Assembly: GCF_009937955.1 (NCBI RefSeq)
Contig: NZ_AP018439.1
Span: 3,348,001-3,412,000, forward strand
DNA: 64,000 nucleotides
Origin: Undibacterium sp. KW1
GTDB lineage: Bacteria; Pseudomonadota; Gammaproteobacteria; Burkholderiales; Burkholderiaceae_D
Direction: 5' to 3'
Shown here: positions 50,705 through 59,789 of the stretch, one piece after another
Numbering within the stretch: the stretch's first letter is position 1
How the letters are laid out: each line of letters starts with the position of its first letter
The notes under the pieces: model-generated
What the model saw: the letters and a program-made list of their open reading frames with translations, nothing else
The model's database searches: none
What the model was told of the DNA's origin: nothing
Made by a program: the position numbers and the translations under genes

Positions 50705-52002
50705 GATGTCAGCTCCATATTATTGACAGAAATTTTCCAGACACAGCCGCTAGCGGCGCGTGCGCGTATATCTTTTGTTGCGGTGAATTCAAAATCACCA
50801 AAATCGACCACATACATGAATGCACCATCTGGCGAAAAAGCAACATCAATCGGCCTATGCCATGGTACAGACGCCAAAGCTGGCAAGGCATGCTTGCTCC
50901 AGTCACTGGTATCTACACGGATAAGATTACGCCCCACTCTTGGCCCCGGCGGCCCGGTCATCGGACGTTCATCACCAAATTGCGCGACGATGAGATCACC
51001 GGCATGGCGCAGCCCGGCAGGTATCTGCGCCATCTTGACAGCGCAGGCATTGACATCGAAAGCCAGCAAGGGTGTTTCTGGCACTGGCAGTTCTGCATGA
51101 TTAGCCAGCACAAAGGCCTGGCCTTCACCTTGCGGATTACGATAAACAGGTGCGTTAATAGGCAAGCCGCCGAGATAATCTGGCCAGCCATACCATGCTC
51201 CCGTTTTCACCTCAAACAGAAAGTCAGGGCAATTCCAGACTGGCCGCACCCCGCGTACATCAGTACCCTGCTCCGTCGCGATGAGTCTGCCATCCGGCAG
51301 GAACAGCAAGCCAAAAGCATTGCGTATGCCCCAGGCCACCAGTTCCAGGTCTGTGCCATCCAGATTACAACGCATGATGCTGGCAGTGCATGGAGTCTGG
51401 CCTTGCAAGCGGGTTCCACCTGCATGCACGTGTCCAAAACGGGCAAATGCGCTGGTGGATATCTGCTGACCTTCAGGGGCTGTGACTGTCGCTACATGGT
51501 CACTGAGCTCAATGTCATAGCCGGGTATATCTGGCGCGTGCCTGGTTTCACGCAGCCAGGCCAGGTCGTGCGAGTCCGTACCTATGATGCCGCTGTTGGT
51601 CATGGCACCCTGGCCGAAATACATTTTATTGTCTGGACCTACTGCCACCATATTGGTGTGGTAATTACCAAAGCCGGGCAAATCGTCGAGCAACACTGTC
51701 CAGTTACCGCTATGAATATCAAGGCGGCTGATGCGGCCTGGGTAACCGCCTTCAGAGATAATAAGGCTGTTGTCATGCCAGACCAGACCATTCACTGGTT
51801 GGCTCAAATTATTCAATAATTCCTGGACGCTGCCATCATCATTGACACTGAGTACCCGCCCGCCTTTGGCAGCACCATCAAATGGCAAACCCGTCTCTGC
51901 AATATATACCTGCCCCGCAGGAGAAACAGCCACACTGCTGGGAAAATTAAGATGGCGCAGATAGGCATGCATGGCCGTGCGCTCGCTTTGGTCTTTTGGC
52001 AT
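50701..52002 (-). CDS. Sorbosone/glucose-dehydrogenase-like beta-propeller protein
   Basis: 433 residues from ATG 52002 (a TTG two codons upstream is less likely). Six-bladed propeller pattern: FPSSVAVSPAGQVYIAETG, PVNGLVWHDNSLIISEGG, FGHVHAGGTRL, AWGIRNAFGLLFLPDG, GAWYGWPDYLGG, and PIDVAFSPDGAFMYVVDFG. The GIRNAFGL and GWPDYLGG motifs are those of PQQ-dependent sorbosone/glucose dehydrogenases. No signal peptide is seen, although such enzymes are normally periplasmic. Four-base overlap with the small downstream gene. Confidence 0.82.
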   Translation of the reverse strand: MPKDQSERTAMHAYLRHLNFPSSVAVSPAGQVYIAETGLPFDGAAKGGRVLSVNDDGSVQELLNNLSQPVNGLVWHDNSLIISEGGYPGRISRLDIHSGNWTVLLDDLPGFGNYHTNMVAVGPDNKMYFGQGAMTNSGIIGTDSHDLAWLRETRHAPDIPGYDIELSDHVATVTAPEGQQISTSAFARFGHVHAGGTRLQGQTPCTASIMRCNLDGTDLELVAWGIRNAFGLLFLPDGRLIATEQGTDVRGVRPVWNCPDFLFEVKTGAWYGWPDYLGGLPINAPVYRNPQGEGQAFVLANHAELPVPETPLLAFDVNACAVKMAQIPAGLRHAGDLIVAQFGDERPMTGPPGPRVGRNLIRVDTSDWSKHALPALASVPWHRPIDVAFSPDGAFMYVVDFGDFEFTATKDIRARAASGCVWKISVNNMELTS

Positions 52003-52019
52003 ACTCAAGCGCCCAATCG

Positions 52020-52559
52020 TCAGTCGTTATACATCATGCGTACTGCCAGAAAGCACATATAAGCACCTGCCAGCAATTCCACACGCTTGGGCAAAAAATT
52101 ACGTATCCAGTTAGCGAAATACAGGCCAAAGCAAGCCATGCCTGCGCTGATGACACCGACGATAATGGCCGAATTCAACACGGGTGCACTGGAAAAGCTG
52201 ACACCTGCGCCAGCGACGACATTGTCAAGACTCAGCGCCATTGGCAAGCCCAGCAAAAAGCCTGGGTGATTGACAAATTGCGGCAAGCCCCTGGCTTCAC
52301 TTCTGTAAGCCAGCCACAAGATAATCACACCGCAAACCAGCATCGCAAATGGTGCAATTGTTGAGGCAAGCGGCCCCAGCATGCTGATCAGGCCATGCCC
52401 GAGCATCAGACCAAGGATGGCCGCACCCAGTTCACAGACACAAAACGCGATTGCCAGCATATGCATGCGTTTGCGCTGCATGGGTAACAGCCCCAGCGAA
52501 GTGCTGGCCTGCAAATTGTCGAGCCCGGCGACAATACCAAACAAGATAACTTCAAGCAT
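52020..52559 (-). CDS. MntP-like (DUF204) six-helix membrane protein
   Basis: 179 residues, six transmembrane helices in two inverted halves, each with a conserved Asp-Asn: GIVAGLDNLQASTSLG near residue 12 and MALSLDNVVAGAGVS near 107. This is the layout of the MntP manganese exporter family. Manganese is inferred, not shown. The start overlaps the upstream PQQ-protein gene by eight bases, so it belongs to the operon. Confidence 0.8.
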   Translation of the reverse strand: MLEVILFGIVAGLDNLQASTSLGLLPMQRKRMHMLAIAFCVCELGAAILGLMLGHGLISMLGPLASTIAPFAMLVCGVIILWLAYRSEARGLPQFVNHPGFLLGLPMALSLDNVVAGAGVSFSSAPVLNSAIIVGVISAGMACFGLYFANWIRNFLPKRVELLAGAYMCFLAVRMMYND

Positions 52560-54249
52560 GTTGATTCTCCTGGTCTTTCAAACCATAGATACGCAATACC
52601 CCGCCCTGCTTGCCGAATACCAGCGCACCGGCCACCATATAATTACCTGCCACTGCTGGCCCCAGGCAATAGCCATAGCCACCATTCATACCACCGGTCT
52701 GGTCACCCAGATTATCTTGCCAGAGCATCTTGCCGCTATAGACATCAAAGGCATACACAGCCACTTTGGAGGTGGAAAAGAACACCAGATCATTGACGAC
52801 AACGGGTGAACTCAAACCGGATTCACCAGGCGTGCGATACATCGGTGGTTGTGACTCTATGTACAGACGCGGATCACTGTCATCCATGGCCCAAGCATCT
52901 TCCAGCGTTTCCCAATCCAGGGCACGCATGAAAGGGGTCGTGCGGTAATCAATCCCAGCTTCGACATTGTGATAATTATTGCCACCCACACCGATGAATA
53001 AACGACCCAGCGCAGTGTGCACTGCTGCCGTGCTGTAGGTGCCGGAATAATTTTCCTGGTCTTCTTCATCTGACTCTTGATTTGGCACATAGGGGTCCAT
53101 GCGCTGGTCATTCGGAGACACATGCGGATCGACAGTGGGTATCTGGGTGCCATCGTTATAGAAAGGCAGTAATTGCCGCCAGTTCAGCAATTCCAGTGTC
53201 GCTGCATCAAACCTGAAGAAACCACCGTTCTTGCAACCAGCAGTGACGATGCGGCGGCCATTGATCGTCATCAATGTTGGTGAGCCACCAAAATCAACAT
53301 CGACATCAGTAGCACGATAACTGCTTTCTGCCGGTGGCTGGCTAAAGCCACGGAATTGGCCGCTGGATGCATCCAGCGACAATATACCGTTGGAAAAACC
53401 TTTGCTGGGCAATGCACTGTCAGGCACAGGGTTGCCGGTTGCGCAGTACAGGCGATCAAGCCGCTCATCATAAGCAATAGACGACCATACCGAGGCGCCG
53501 CGTATGGCAGGATTATTTGGCCCGATGGAATACATGGCTGGCAAAGTGCCACTCACAGATTCTGGCGGCAAGACGTTCGGCAAATTGGGCACACCTTCTT
53601 CGTACTGGCAGGTGCAGTATATCCATTGCACTTGCCCGGTCTGGGCATCCATGGCATAGATGAAGCCAAAGCAGCCGGGGTTTTCGCCCTCTCCCATGCC
53701 AACAAAAACAAGGCCATTAGTGCCATCTGCAGCCGCTACGACCGGAGATGACCAGCCAGCTGCTGGCACACCTGCTGACACATCCCCAAGATTGGATGTG
53801 GGTTGATTGAAATCAGGATCAGCGTGACGCAAATCCACGACCCAGTTCAAACTCAGGTCTGTCGCATTCAGGCAATAGAACTTGCCATTGAAGGCGCTGA
53901 AATAGACTTTATTGTCCCAGATAGCAGGGGTACAACCCATGCCCATGAAGCCATGCGTATCACCCTCTGTCGGGTCTATCGGCCATTCATAATGCGCCAC
54001 TGTCCTGCCACTGGATAATTCTATTTTCATGAACTTGCCGCCATTCGCACCAGGCAATTCATGATTATTGGCCAGGCCTACATACAGATAACCATCAACA
54101 ATCGCAGGCACGGACAAGACCGGGCCAGGGATGGCGATATCGTGCAGTAATTTGAATTGATCAAGTGTGTCACGACTGATATCACTGCCCTGCACTTCAC
54201 CCGTGTGCGCAGTATCGCCATGGAACATCCACCAGTTAGTTTGCGTCAT
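52552..54249 (-). CDS. PQQ-type beta-propeller protein (quinoprotein-like)
   Basis: 565 residues, eight-bladed PQQ-like propeller. Opens NWWMFHGDTAHTGEVQG, then SVPAIVDGYLYVGLANN, FYCLNATDLSLNWVVDL, YAMDAQTGQVQWIYC and AVYAFDVYSGKMLWQDNLG. It lacks the vicinal disulfide and catalytic set I would expect of a methanol-dehydrogenase-type enzyme, and has no signal peptide. Possible quinoprotein oxidoreductase or scaffold. Second gene of the operon, 17 bases after the ferritin-like gene. Confidence 0.8.
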   Translation of the reverse strand: MTQTNWWMFHGDTAHTGEVQGSDISRDTLDQFKLLHDIAIPGPVLSVPAIVDGYLYVGLANNHELPGANGGKFMKIELSSGRTVAHYEWPIDPTEGDTHGFMGMGCTPAIWDNKVYFSAFNGKFYCLNATDLSLNWVVDLRHADPDFNQPTSNLGDVSAGVPAAGWSSPVVAAADGTNGLVFVGMGEGENPGCFGFIYAMDAQTGQVQWIYCTCQYEEGVPNLPNVLPPESVSGTLPAMYSIGPNNPAIRGASVWSSIAYDERLDRLYCATGNPVPDSALPSKGFSNGILSLDASSGQFRGFSQPPAESSYRATDVDVDFGGSPTLMTINGRRIVTAGCKNGGFFRFDAATLELLNWRQLLPFYNDGTQIPTVDPHVSPNDQRMDPYVPNQESDEEDQENYSGTYSTAAVHTALGRLFIGVGGNNYHNVEAGIDYRTTPFMRALDWETLEDAWAMDDSDPRLYIESQPPMYRTPGESGLSSPVVVNDLVFFSTSKVAVYAFDVYSGKMLWQDNLGDQTGGMNGGYGYCLGPAVAGNYMVAGALVFGKQGGVLRIYGLKDQENQHA

Positions 54250-54266
54250 TGCTGCTCTCCAGAATA

Positions 54267-55301
54267 TCAGGCGGGAATATAATCAAATGTGGGGCCGGCA
54301 GTCTGACCAGGCACGACTTCCTGCGTCATCAGCAACTGTGCCTGCTCTCTGAGTGATTGCATGGACAGTAAGGCCAGTGCAAGATTGTCAGGCTGGCCGT
54401 TAAAGACATTGTGCAATTTGCGCAGCATGTCAGAGTAAGTGCTGTTGAAAGTCAGGTTCAGATCGGTAATGCGCGGCTTGCCAGCATAGCTTTGCCGGTT
54501 TGGATTACTGATGACGGGGTAGATACCGCCAGCATCAAACTCTATGCGGTGGCCTTCAAATACCCAGGCAGGCTGGCCCGGTTTTGGCGTGGGGTTGGCG
54601 ATCAGTTTGCGGCCATGATAAATCTCTGCGTATTTGTAGTAATGCGCAAGTTCATGCTCAGGGTCCAGAGGGCTGATATCACTGCCTTCACCCTGCTCAA
54701 CGATCATGTCTATCGCCGCCAGCGCCGTTGCCTCATCATAGACCCCCTTGTTTTGCAATTCCCTGAAGCCCGTCACCAATTGTTTTTCTGGTGGACCGGT
54801 AAAGATATTGCCCATCTTCGACAATTCACATATCTCTTTTTTTATGTGCGCATAAAACTCGCCTATGGTCATACCGTCTGCCGGAGGTGTTGTACCATCC
54901 ACGGTTTTTTCTGGCTCTTCTATGACCATGAATACATCGAGCAGTAATTGCTTGGAAAGTGCAGCCAAGGGAACAATCAAACTTTCCTCCACTGAGCCGG
55001 GCAAGTTTCCGGGATAGTGGGGAATGAAACGCGGATGATCAATTTTTGGATGTCCGCCTATGGCATTGAGGACATTGCAATCCAGCGACATGTGCAACAT
55101 CTCTTGCTTGACGATGGATTTGATGAGATGGGCGACTTCCAGATTCTGGTCTGTCTTGATCGAGTACAAGGCATACAGATACGGCGGTATGGTCGAATGC
55201 TCCAACTCTATGGCGGTCTGCAGGGAATGCTTGAGCAGCTTGAGCCTGTGATCAAAACTATTGTCACGGTGTTCTATTAACAGGTGCTTGAGGCGAATCA
55301 T
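54267..55301 (-). CDS. Ferritin-like protein, VioB/RebD (iminophenyl-pyruvate dimer synthase) type
   Basis: 344 residues from ATG 55301, with GGGAG six bases upstream. N-terminal ferritin-like domain: LQTAIELEHSTIPPYLYALYSI and IVKQEMLHMSLDCNVLNAIGG give the two E and ExxH di-metal ligand sets, and ELAHYYKYAEIYHG a third acidic/His segment. The same domain occurs at the N-terminus of VioB and RebD, which couple oxidised tryptophan imines, but the rest of those enzymes is absent, so a standalone oxidase or dimer-forming enzyme is possible. First gene of the operon; direct repeats lie upstream. Confidence 0.82.
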   Translation of the reverse strand: MIRLKHLLIEHRDNSFDHRLKLLKHSLQTAIELEHSTIPPYLYALYSIKTDQNLEVAHLIKSIVKQEMLHMSLDCNVLNAIGGHPKIDHPRFIPHYPGNLPGSVEESLIVPLAALSKQLLLDVFMVIEEPEKTVDGTTPPADGMTIGEFYAHIKKEICELSKMGNIFTGPPEKQLVTGFRELQNKGVYDEATALAAIDMIVEQGEGSDISPLDPEHELAHYYKYAEIYHGRKLIANPTPKPGQPAWVFEGHRIEFDAGGIYPVISNPNRQSYAGKPRITDLNLTFNSTYSDMLRKLHNVFNGQPDNLALALLSMQSLREQAQLLMTQEVVPGQTAGPTFDYIPA

Positions 55302-55718
55302 GAATTCTCCCGACGGGTAACAGTCCATTGACGCGAAATGCCAGTCTGAATATGGATGGCATATTTAACATTTTTACTAGCTTATTTAACATCATCTATC
55401 ATGATTACAAATTGCGCAAGTGATTATCTAAAAAACAAATAAAATTTAACAATCCTGTCTCTTTCATGCGGGAACAAGTATTTGAGCTGTTTATCTGCAC
55501 CACGCCTGAAAGCCTTTCTTTGCAACCCTTGCATAAGTCAACCTCATCAAAAGTACTGTATCGCGATACGTTTTGTGCATGCAGGCAGAGCCTGCGATTT
55601 TCCATTGGCATAGTTTTTTTATATTTGCGAGACTTCGCTCCGTGCTCTCCGCCGGGGAGTAGCAGCGCGGCGCAAATACTGCCAGGACTGTTTAGCTTTT
55701 ATTGATTAAAGGATCACC
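55302..55718. other. Divergent intergenic region, ferritin operon / mipA
   Basis: About 415 bases without a credible gene. On the operon side: two direct repeats TATTTAACAT (55362-55371 and 55383-55392), 21 bases apart. On the mipA side: the palindrome GTATCGCGATAC (55558-55569), a gcaggc/gcctgc hairpin (about 55580-55594) and a larger hairpin (about 55622-55680) closed by tatttgcg/cgcaaata. Confidence 0.6.
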
Positions 55719-56519
55719 ATGAAACACATATTTACACTGACAGCTATTGCTTTCTCCAGCTTGATGGCCATGTCATTCTCTGCTCAAGCACAGGACAAAA
55801 CGGCGCAAGAACCGGAATCAACTGCAGTGGTCGGTGCTGGTGTGTTCTACGCACCCGAGTACATCGGTGCAAAGAAAAATCGCTTTGGCCCTGCTATCTA
55901 TGGTGAATACCAAAACAAGAACGGTTTCTTTGCCAGCACCATGCGTGGCGTCGGTTTTGGTACAAAAGTGGATGACTTTTCATTCAGCGCCGCACTGGGT
56001 TACCGTGCCGGCCGTGAAGATTCACGCGACTCCAAATCCCTGTTCAGCTCAGATGACTTGAAAGGCATGGGCAATATCTCTGGCTCAGCAACAGTCAACC
56101 TGCATGCAGGCACTACATTTGGTCCTGGCATCAAGGCAAGTGTAGATGCTAACCTGGCACTGTCGCACAGAGAGAATGGCAATGCCTACAAATTTGGTTT
56201 GGCAGCACCTGTATTCCAGACAGCAACAGACAGGGTAGAAATTGGTGGTAACCTGACTTACAGCGATGCTAAATATAACCAGACTTATTTTGGTGTAACG
56301 CCAACGCAAAGCACCAATTCCGGTTATAAAACCTTTGCGCCTAAAGCAGGTTTCTCACAGGCGATGGCAACAGTTGCATGGACCCATGTAATCGATAAAA
56401 ACTGGTCCGTACGTAGTGCTGCCGGTGTATCGCAAGTGATGGGTGATGCGGCTGACAGCCCGCTGACGAAAAAGAAAACCAGCCCAATCTTGATGACTAC
56501 CGTCAATTACGCTTTCTGA
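55719..56519 (+). CDS. MipA/OmpV family outer-membrane protein
   Basis: 266 residues. Signal peptide ending SFSAQAQ (about residue 24). Early VVGAGVFYAPEYIGAKKNRFGPA and an even number of amphipathic strands to a terminal VNYAF match the MipA/OmpV barrel family. MipA in E. coli scaffolds MltA and PBP1b; many family members are of unknown role. AAAGGA ribosome site seven bases before ATG 55719. Structured 5' region. Confidence 0.9.
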   Translation: MKHIFTLTAIAFSSLMAMSFSAQAQDKTAQEPESTAVVGAGVFYAPEYIGAKKNRFGPAIYGEYQNKNGFFASTMRGVGFGTKVDDFSFSAALGYRAGREDSRDSKSLFSSDDLKGMGNISGSATVNLHAGTTFGPGIKASVDANLALSHRENGNAYKFGLAAPVFQTATDRVEIGGNLTYSDAKYNQTYFGVTPTQSTNSGYKTFAPKAGFSQAMATVAWTHVIDKNWSVRSAAGVSQVMGDAADSPLTKKKTSPILMTTVNYAF

Positions 56520-56564
56520 TTTGCATGACGTGCATGACCTGACTCTTGCTTGAGCAAAAGTACC

Positions 56565-56601
56565 ATGGCCCTGATGATAAAAACATGATCATCAGGGCCA
56601 T
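56565..56601. terminator. Hairpin between convergent mipA and EamA genes (possible terminator)
   Basis: Perfect 14-base-pair stem (atggccctgatgat / atcatcagggccat) around a nine-base loop, five bases after the EamA stop and 45 after the mipA stop. No clear T-run on either side, so its termination efficiency is uncertain. Confidence 0.5.
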
Positions 56602-56606
56602 CGTCA

Positions 56607-57575
56607 TTAATGTGCAGGAGATGAAACCGAGGCTGTTACTGGCTTGGCGCGCAAGGCAGTCATCACGCCAATAATCAATAGAACGATACCCAGCAAAACC
56701 TTGGGTTCTGGCATGCGTTTATTGAGAATGAAGGCATAGGCCAGTGCGGCCAACGTCTCGAATACGATGAGCTGCCCGGCCAGGTTGGTGGGCAAGCGCT
56801 GGCTGGCCTGGTTCCAGCACATCGTACCCAGCCATGAGGCAAACAAACCGATGATGAGCATCAGGGTGATGAAGTATTGTGGCCGGGGGCCGAATGGCAT
56901 GGAAAAATCCTGGCCAGTCACACCCATATATATCCATAATCCCATATAACCGAGCAAAGCCAGCGGCAAGGTTGCAACTCCCTGGGCACTGGCCCAGACC
57001 CTGGGGTTGCGGTCAGGATGATGACGTAGCCAGTCTGCATTTCTTAATGGGTACCAGGTCCAGCAGGCCACTGCAACCATGGCAAACAGGCCGCCGATGA
57101 TATAGGTCTGGATATCTTTGTTTGAAGCTGCCTGCAATGCGGCTATTTCCACGCTATTGACACACGCGACGCCAGCAAAAATCATCAATAGTGATGGCAA
57201 CATGCGTCGCCAGGCGATGCTGCCGTCGCGCTGTGCATTGCGGTAATTGGCGGTAATGGCGATGACGACTGGCAGCGTACCTATCAACATGGTAGGCAAT
57301 GGTGCGCCTGAGCGCTGTATCGCGCTGGCCAGACAAAGGTAATACAGAATATTGCCGACCGCTGCCAGCTTCAGTGCCTCTATCCAGTCTGATTTGTTCA
57401 ACAAACGCAATTGTCGCCTGTCCATCCAGGCTATAGGCAGAGTGATCAAACCAAATGCCAGGTAGCGGCCGAATGATTGCAAGGCAGCCGGGTATTCAGG
57501 CAAGAGCAAAGGGCCGATAAATACCAGCCCCCACATCAAACCTGCTGCCATCGCATATAAAACACCGATACCCAT
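56607..57575 (-). CDS. EamA/DMT-superfamily transporter
   Basis: 322 residues from ATG 57575, nine bases after AGGGG; another ATG at 57584 touches that ribosome site and is unlikely. Ten predicted membrane segments in two EamA halves (LYAMAAGLMWGLVFIGPLLLP start; QLIVFETLAALAYAFILNKRMP in the second half). Substrate unknown; possibly amino acid or metabolite export. Divergence is not seen: the AraC-type regulator upstream is on the same strand, 83 bases away. Confidence 0.82.
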   Translation of the reverse strand: MGIGVLYAMAAGLMWGLVFIGPLLLPEYPAALQSFGRYLAFGLITLPIAWMDRRQLRLLNKSDWIEALKLAAVGNILYYLCLASAIQRSGAPLPTMLIGTLPVVIAITANYRNAQRDGSIAWRRMLPSLLMIFAGVACVNSVEIAALQAASNKDIQTYIIGGLFAMVAVACWTWYPLRNADWLRHHPDRNPRVWASAQGVATLPLALLGYMGLWIYMGVTGQDFSMPFGPRPQYFITLMLIIGLFASWLGTMCWNQASQRLPTNLAGQLIVFETLAALAYAFILNKRMPEPKVLLGIVLLIIGVMTALRAKPVTASVSSPAH

Positions 57576-57666
57576 ATTGTTCATCCCCTGAAAAGAATGA
57601 GCTTAAAACAATGCGGGAAAACAGTCTTGTACCAGATTGCGCTTGTGGACAGTTTTGAAGTGCGGG

Positions 57667-58563
57667 CTACGCGCGCATCTGCAACTGATAGCGGGCCGGT
57701 GTCACGCCATAGCGACGCACAAAAGCCTTGTTCAAATGAGACTGATCCGTCAGGCCAGTTGCTGCCGCCACCTGAGCTGGAGGCAAACCCTTGCCTAACA
57801 GACATTTGGCTTCATACAGGCGCAAGGCCATCAGCATCTGCTGCGGTGTCGCATGATATTGCGCCTTGAAGCTGCGCAAAAAATGAAAGGGACTAAGCCC
57901 GGCAACCAGCGCCAGTTGCTCAAGGCTGATGCGTTCTGCCATGCTGGCACGCATATAATCGAGCACCGTGGCAAAGCGTTGTTTCGCCAGGCCCTCTGGC
58001 GCCTGCGGCGCACTGGCAAAGCGTTTGAACTCAAACAGGATATCAAACAGGAGACTATCAAAACTCAGCCTGTCGGTTGCTTGCCAGATCTGCTCCAGCA
58101 TGACACCCAGCTTGCGCGCACTGCTGGCATCATGAGCAACCGCATCCCTGAACCACCAGCCTTGCTCACCAGTGACTTCGGCCACGACATCAGGATCGAT
58201 GTACATCATGCGATAACGCCAGCCGGTATCAGTCTCTGCCCTGCCAGTATGCAATTCATCCGGGTTCATCATCACTACTGAATTTTGCGGGGCCAGATGA
58301 TCGCTACCAAGATAACGAAAACGCTCTACTCCGCTGGCGATAGAACCCAGACCAAATGCTTCATGCGTATGCGGTTCAAAAGCATGGGCGACAATATGGG
58401 CGCGGTATAGCTCTACACCTGGGCGATGCTGTGCCCTTTTGAATTCGGCACGGTCACTCACATGTTCAAAGCTTTCTGGCACACCGGGCATGGACAAAGC
58501 GCCCTGGTCGCCTTGTTCATGATCACCTTTTTGGATACCTGAGTGGATGTTCGCTATGTCCAT
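57667..58563 (-). CDS. AraC-family transcriptional regulator
   Basis: 298 residues. N-terminal cupin-type sensing domain (about 45-160; PHTHEAFGLGSIASG, VVMMNPDELHTGRA) and C-terminal double helix-turn-helix (about 195-295; ISLEQLALVAGLSPFHFLRSFKAQY, then QVAAATGLTDQSHLNKAFVRRYG). Same strand and next to an EamA transporter, so it may control that gene, a common pairing for amino-acid exporters. Effector unknown. Confidence 0.88.
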   Translation of the reverse strand: MDIANIHSGIQKGDHEQGDQGALSMPGVPESFEHVSDRAEFKRAQHRPGVELYRAHIVAHAFEPHTHEAFGLGSIASGVERFRYLGSDHLAPQNSVVMMNPDELHTGRAETDTGWRYRMMYIDPDVVAEVTGEQGWWFRDAVAHDASSARKLGVMLEQIWQATDRLSFDSLLFDILFEFKRFASAPQAPEGLAKQRFATVLDYMRASMAERISLEQLALVAGLSPFHFLRSFKAQYHATPQQMLMALRLYEAKCLLGKGLPPAQVAAATGLTDQSHLNKAFVRRYGVTPARYQLQMRA

Positions 58564-58581
58564 GAGATATTTTGTGTGCTT

Positions 58582-59016
58582 TTACAATACCGATTCAACA
58601 CCACGGTTAGCCAGTTGATCTGCTCTTTCATTACCAGGGTGGCCAGTGTGGCCACGCACCCAGCGCCAGTCAATTTCGTGGATGGTACGCGCAGCATCAA
58701 GCTGCTGCCAGAGATCGACGTTCTTCACTGGTGCTTTAGAAGCGGTTTTCCAGCCCTTGGTTTTCCAGCCTGTGATCCATTCGGTGATACCTTTTAATAC
58801 ATACTGACTATCGGTATGCAGGGTGATATGACAGGGGCGTTTCAATGCGCCCAGCGCCTGTATCACTGCCATCAATTCCATGCGGTTATTGGTGGTTTCT
58901 TTTTCACCGCCAAATAGTTCTTTTTCTTTATTGCCAGCGATCAGCAAAGCGCCCCAGCCGCCAACGCCAGGATTACCCTTGCAGGCGCCATCTGTGTAAA
59001 TTTCTATATTATCCAT
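58582..59016 (-). CDS. rnhA: Ribonuclease HI
   Basis: Degrades RNA in RNA-DNA hybrids. 144 residues from ATG 59016 ([10 protein letters not shown]), eight bases inside the end of the upstream methyltransferase gene. Catalytic residues visible: Asp in [11 protein letters not shown], Glu in [13 protein letters not shown], Asp in LHTDSQYV, and Asp in [10 protein letters not shown], with the RNase HI basic protrusion [11 protein letters not shown]. Confidence 0.96.
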   Translation of the reverse strand: MDNIEIYTDGACKGNPGVGGWGALLIAGNKEKELFGGEKETTNNRMELMAVIQALGALKRPCHITLHTDSQYVLKGITEWITGWKTKGWKTASKAPVKNVDLWQQLDAARTIHEIDWRWVRGHTGHPGNERADQLANRGVESVL

Positions 59017-59782
59017 TTGATTCTTTTGATTTGTTTGCAACTGGCAAGGCATGTGCGCTGGACACCCGCTTTTGTTTCCATGCCGGTCCTATCAAATGCA
59101 TGCCTTTGACTCTTTTCACGGCCTGCAATATATACACTGCGCCAAAATAAGGCCACCAGCGTTGTCCTGCTTTTTCCATGAAACGATAACGTTGCAACCA
59201 TTTTTCCGATTTAACAGGAGGGGCATAACAACCAAAATCGCTGCTACCCACTTCCATATTCAATAACTTCAGCCAATCCTTCAAACGCGGCGGGCTGATG
59301 AATTCCCCCTCTTTGGGCAGGAAATAATTTTTGCTCAAACGCCCGGTCGCCTGCCTGGCACCCCACAGGCTGGCGCGGTTAAAGCCGGTGATGATAACCC
59401 GGCCTTCTGGTATCAATACCCTCTCCACCTCACGCAATATCTGGTGTGGCTCTTCGGCAAATTCCAGCACATGCGGCAAGACGATCAAATCTATGCTGTG
59501 CGCATCAAAAGGCAGCTCAGCAAAGTCGTGCACGACCACGACAGGCCGCTTTTGCCCCGGCTGATTTTCATCTGGCATGCAGGAATTGGTCAGCCAGCGA
59601 TGTGGCATGCGGCTGGCTGCCAGCGCATCAATTTGCGGCAAACCTATCTGCAATGCATTGAAACCAAAGATATCCACCGTCAATTTATCGAGCATGGCCT
59701 GCTCCCATTGACGGATATAGCTACCCGCCGGCAGCTCTAACCATGCTCCAAGGTCTATAATGTTTTTTTCCAAAGCATCCAT
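59009..59782 (-). CDS. SAM-dependent methyltransferase, YafS-like
   Basis: 257 residues from ATG 59782. Class I methyltransferase with a truncated-looking SAM site: [14 protein letters not shown], then [27 protein letters not shown] and [21 protein letters not shown]. Gene order gloB / this gene / rnhA matches E. coli gloB-yafS-rnhA, which supports the YafS assignment. Target unknown. Its start lies only eight bases from the divergent gloB start. Confidence 0.82.
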   Translation of the reverse strand: MDALEKNIIDLGAWLELPAGSYIRQWEQAMLDKLTVDIFGFNALQIGLPQIDALAASRMPHRWLTNSCMPDENQPGQKRPVVVVHDFAELPFDAHSIDLIVLPHVLEFAEEPHQILREVERVLIPEGRVIITGFNRASLWGARQATGRLSKNYFLPKEGEFISPPRLKDWLKLLNMEVGSSDFGCYAPPVKSEKWLQRYRFMEKAGQRWWPYFGAVYILQAVKRVKGMHLIGPAWKQKRVSSAHALPVANKSKESNG

Positions 59783-59789
59783 GCCTGAT

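Noticed and set aside
55640..55690. yybP-ykoY manganese riboswitch, suggested by ggggagtagc near an MntP-like gene
   Set aside because: Only the first conserved strand resembles it; the remaining conserved loops are absent, it is on the mipA strand, and the MntP-like gene is on the other strand.
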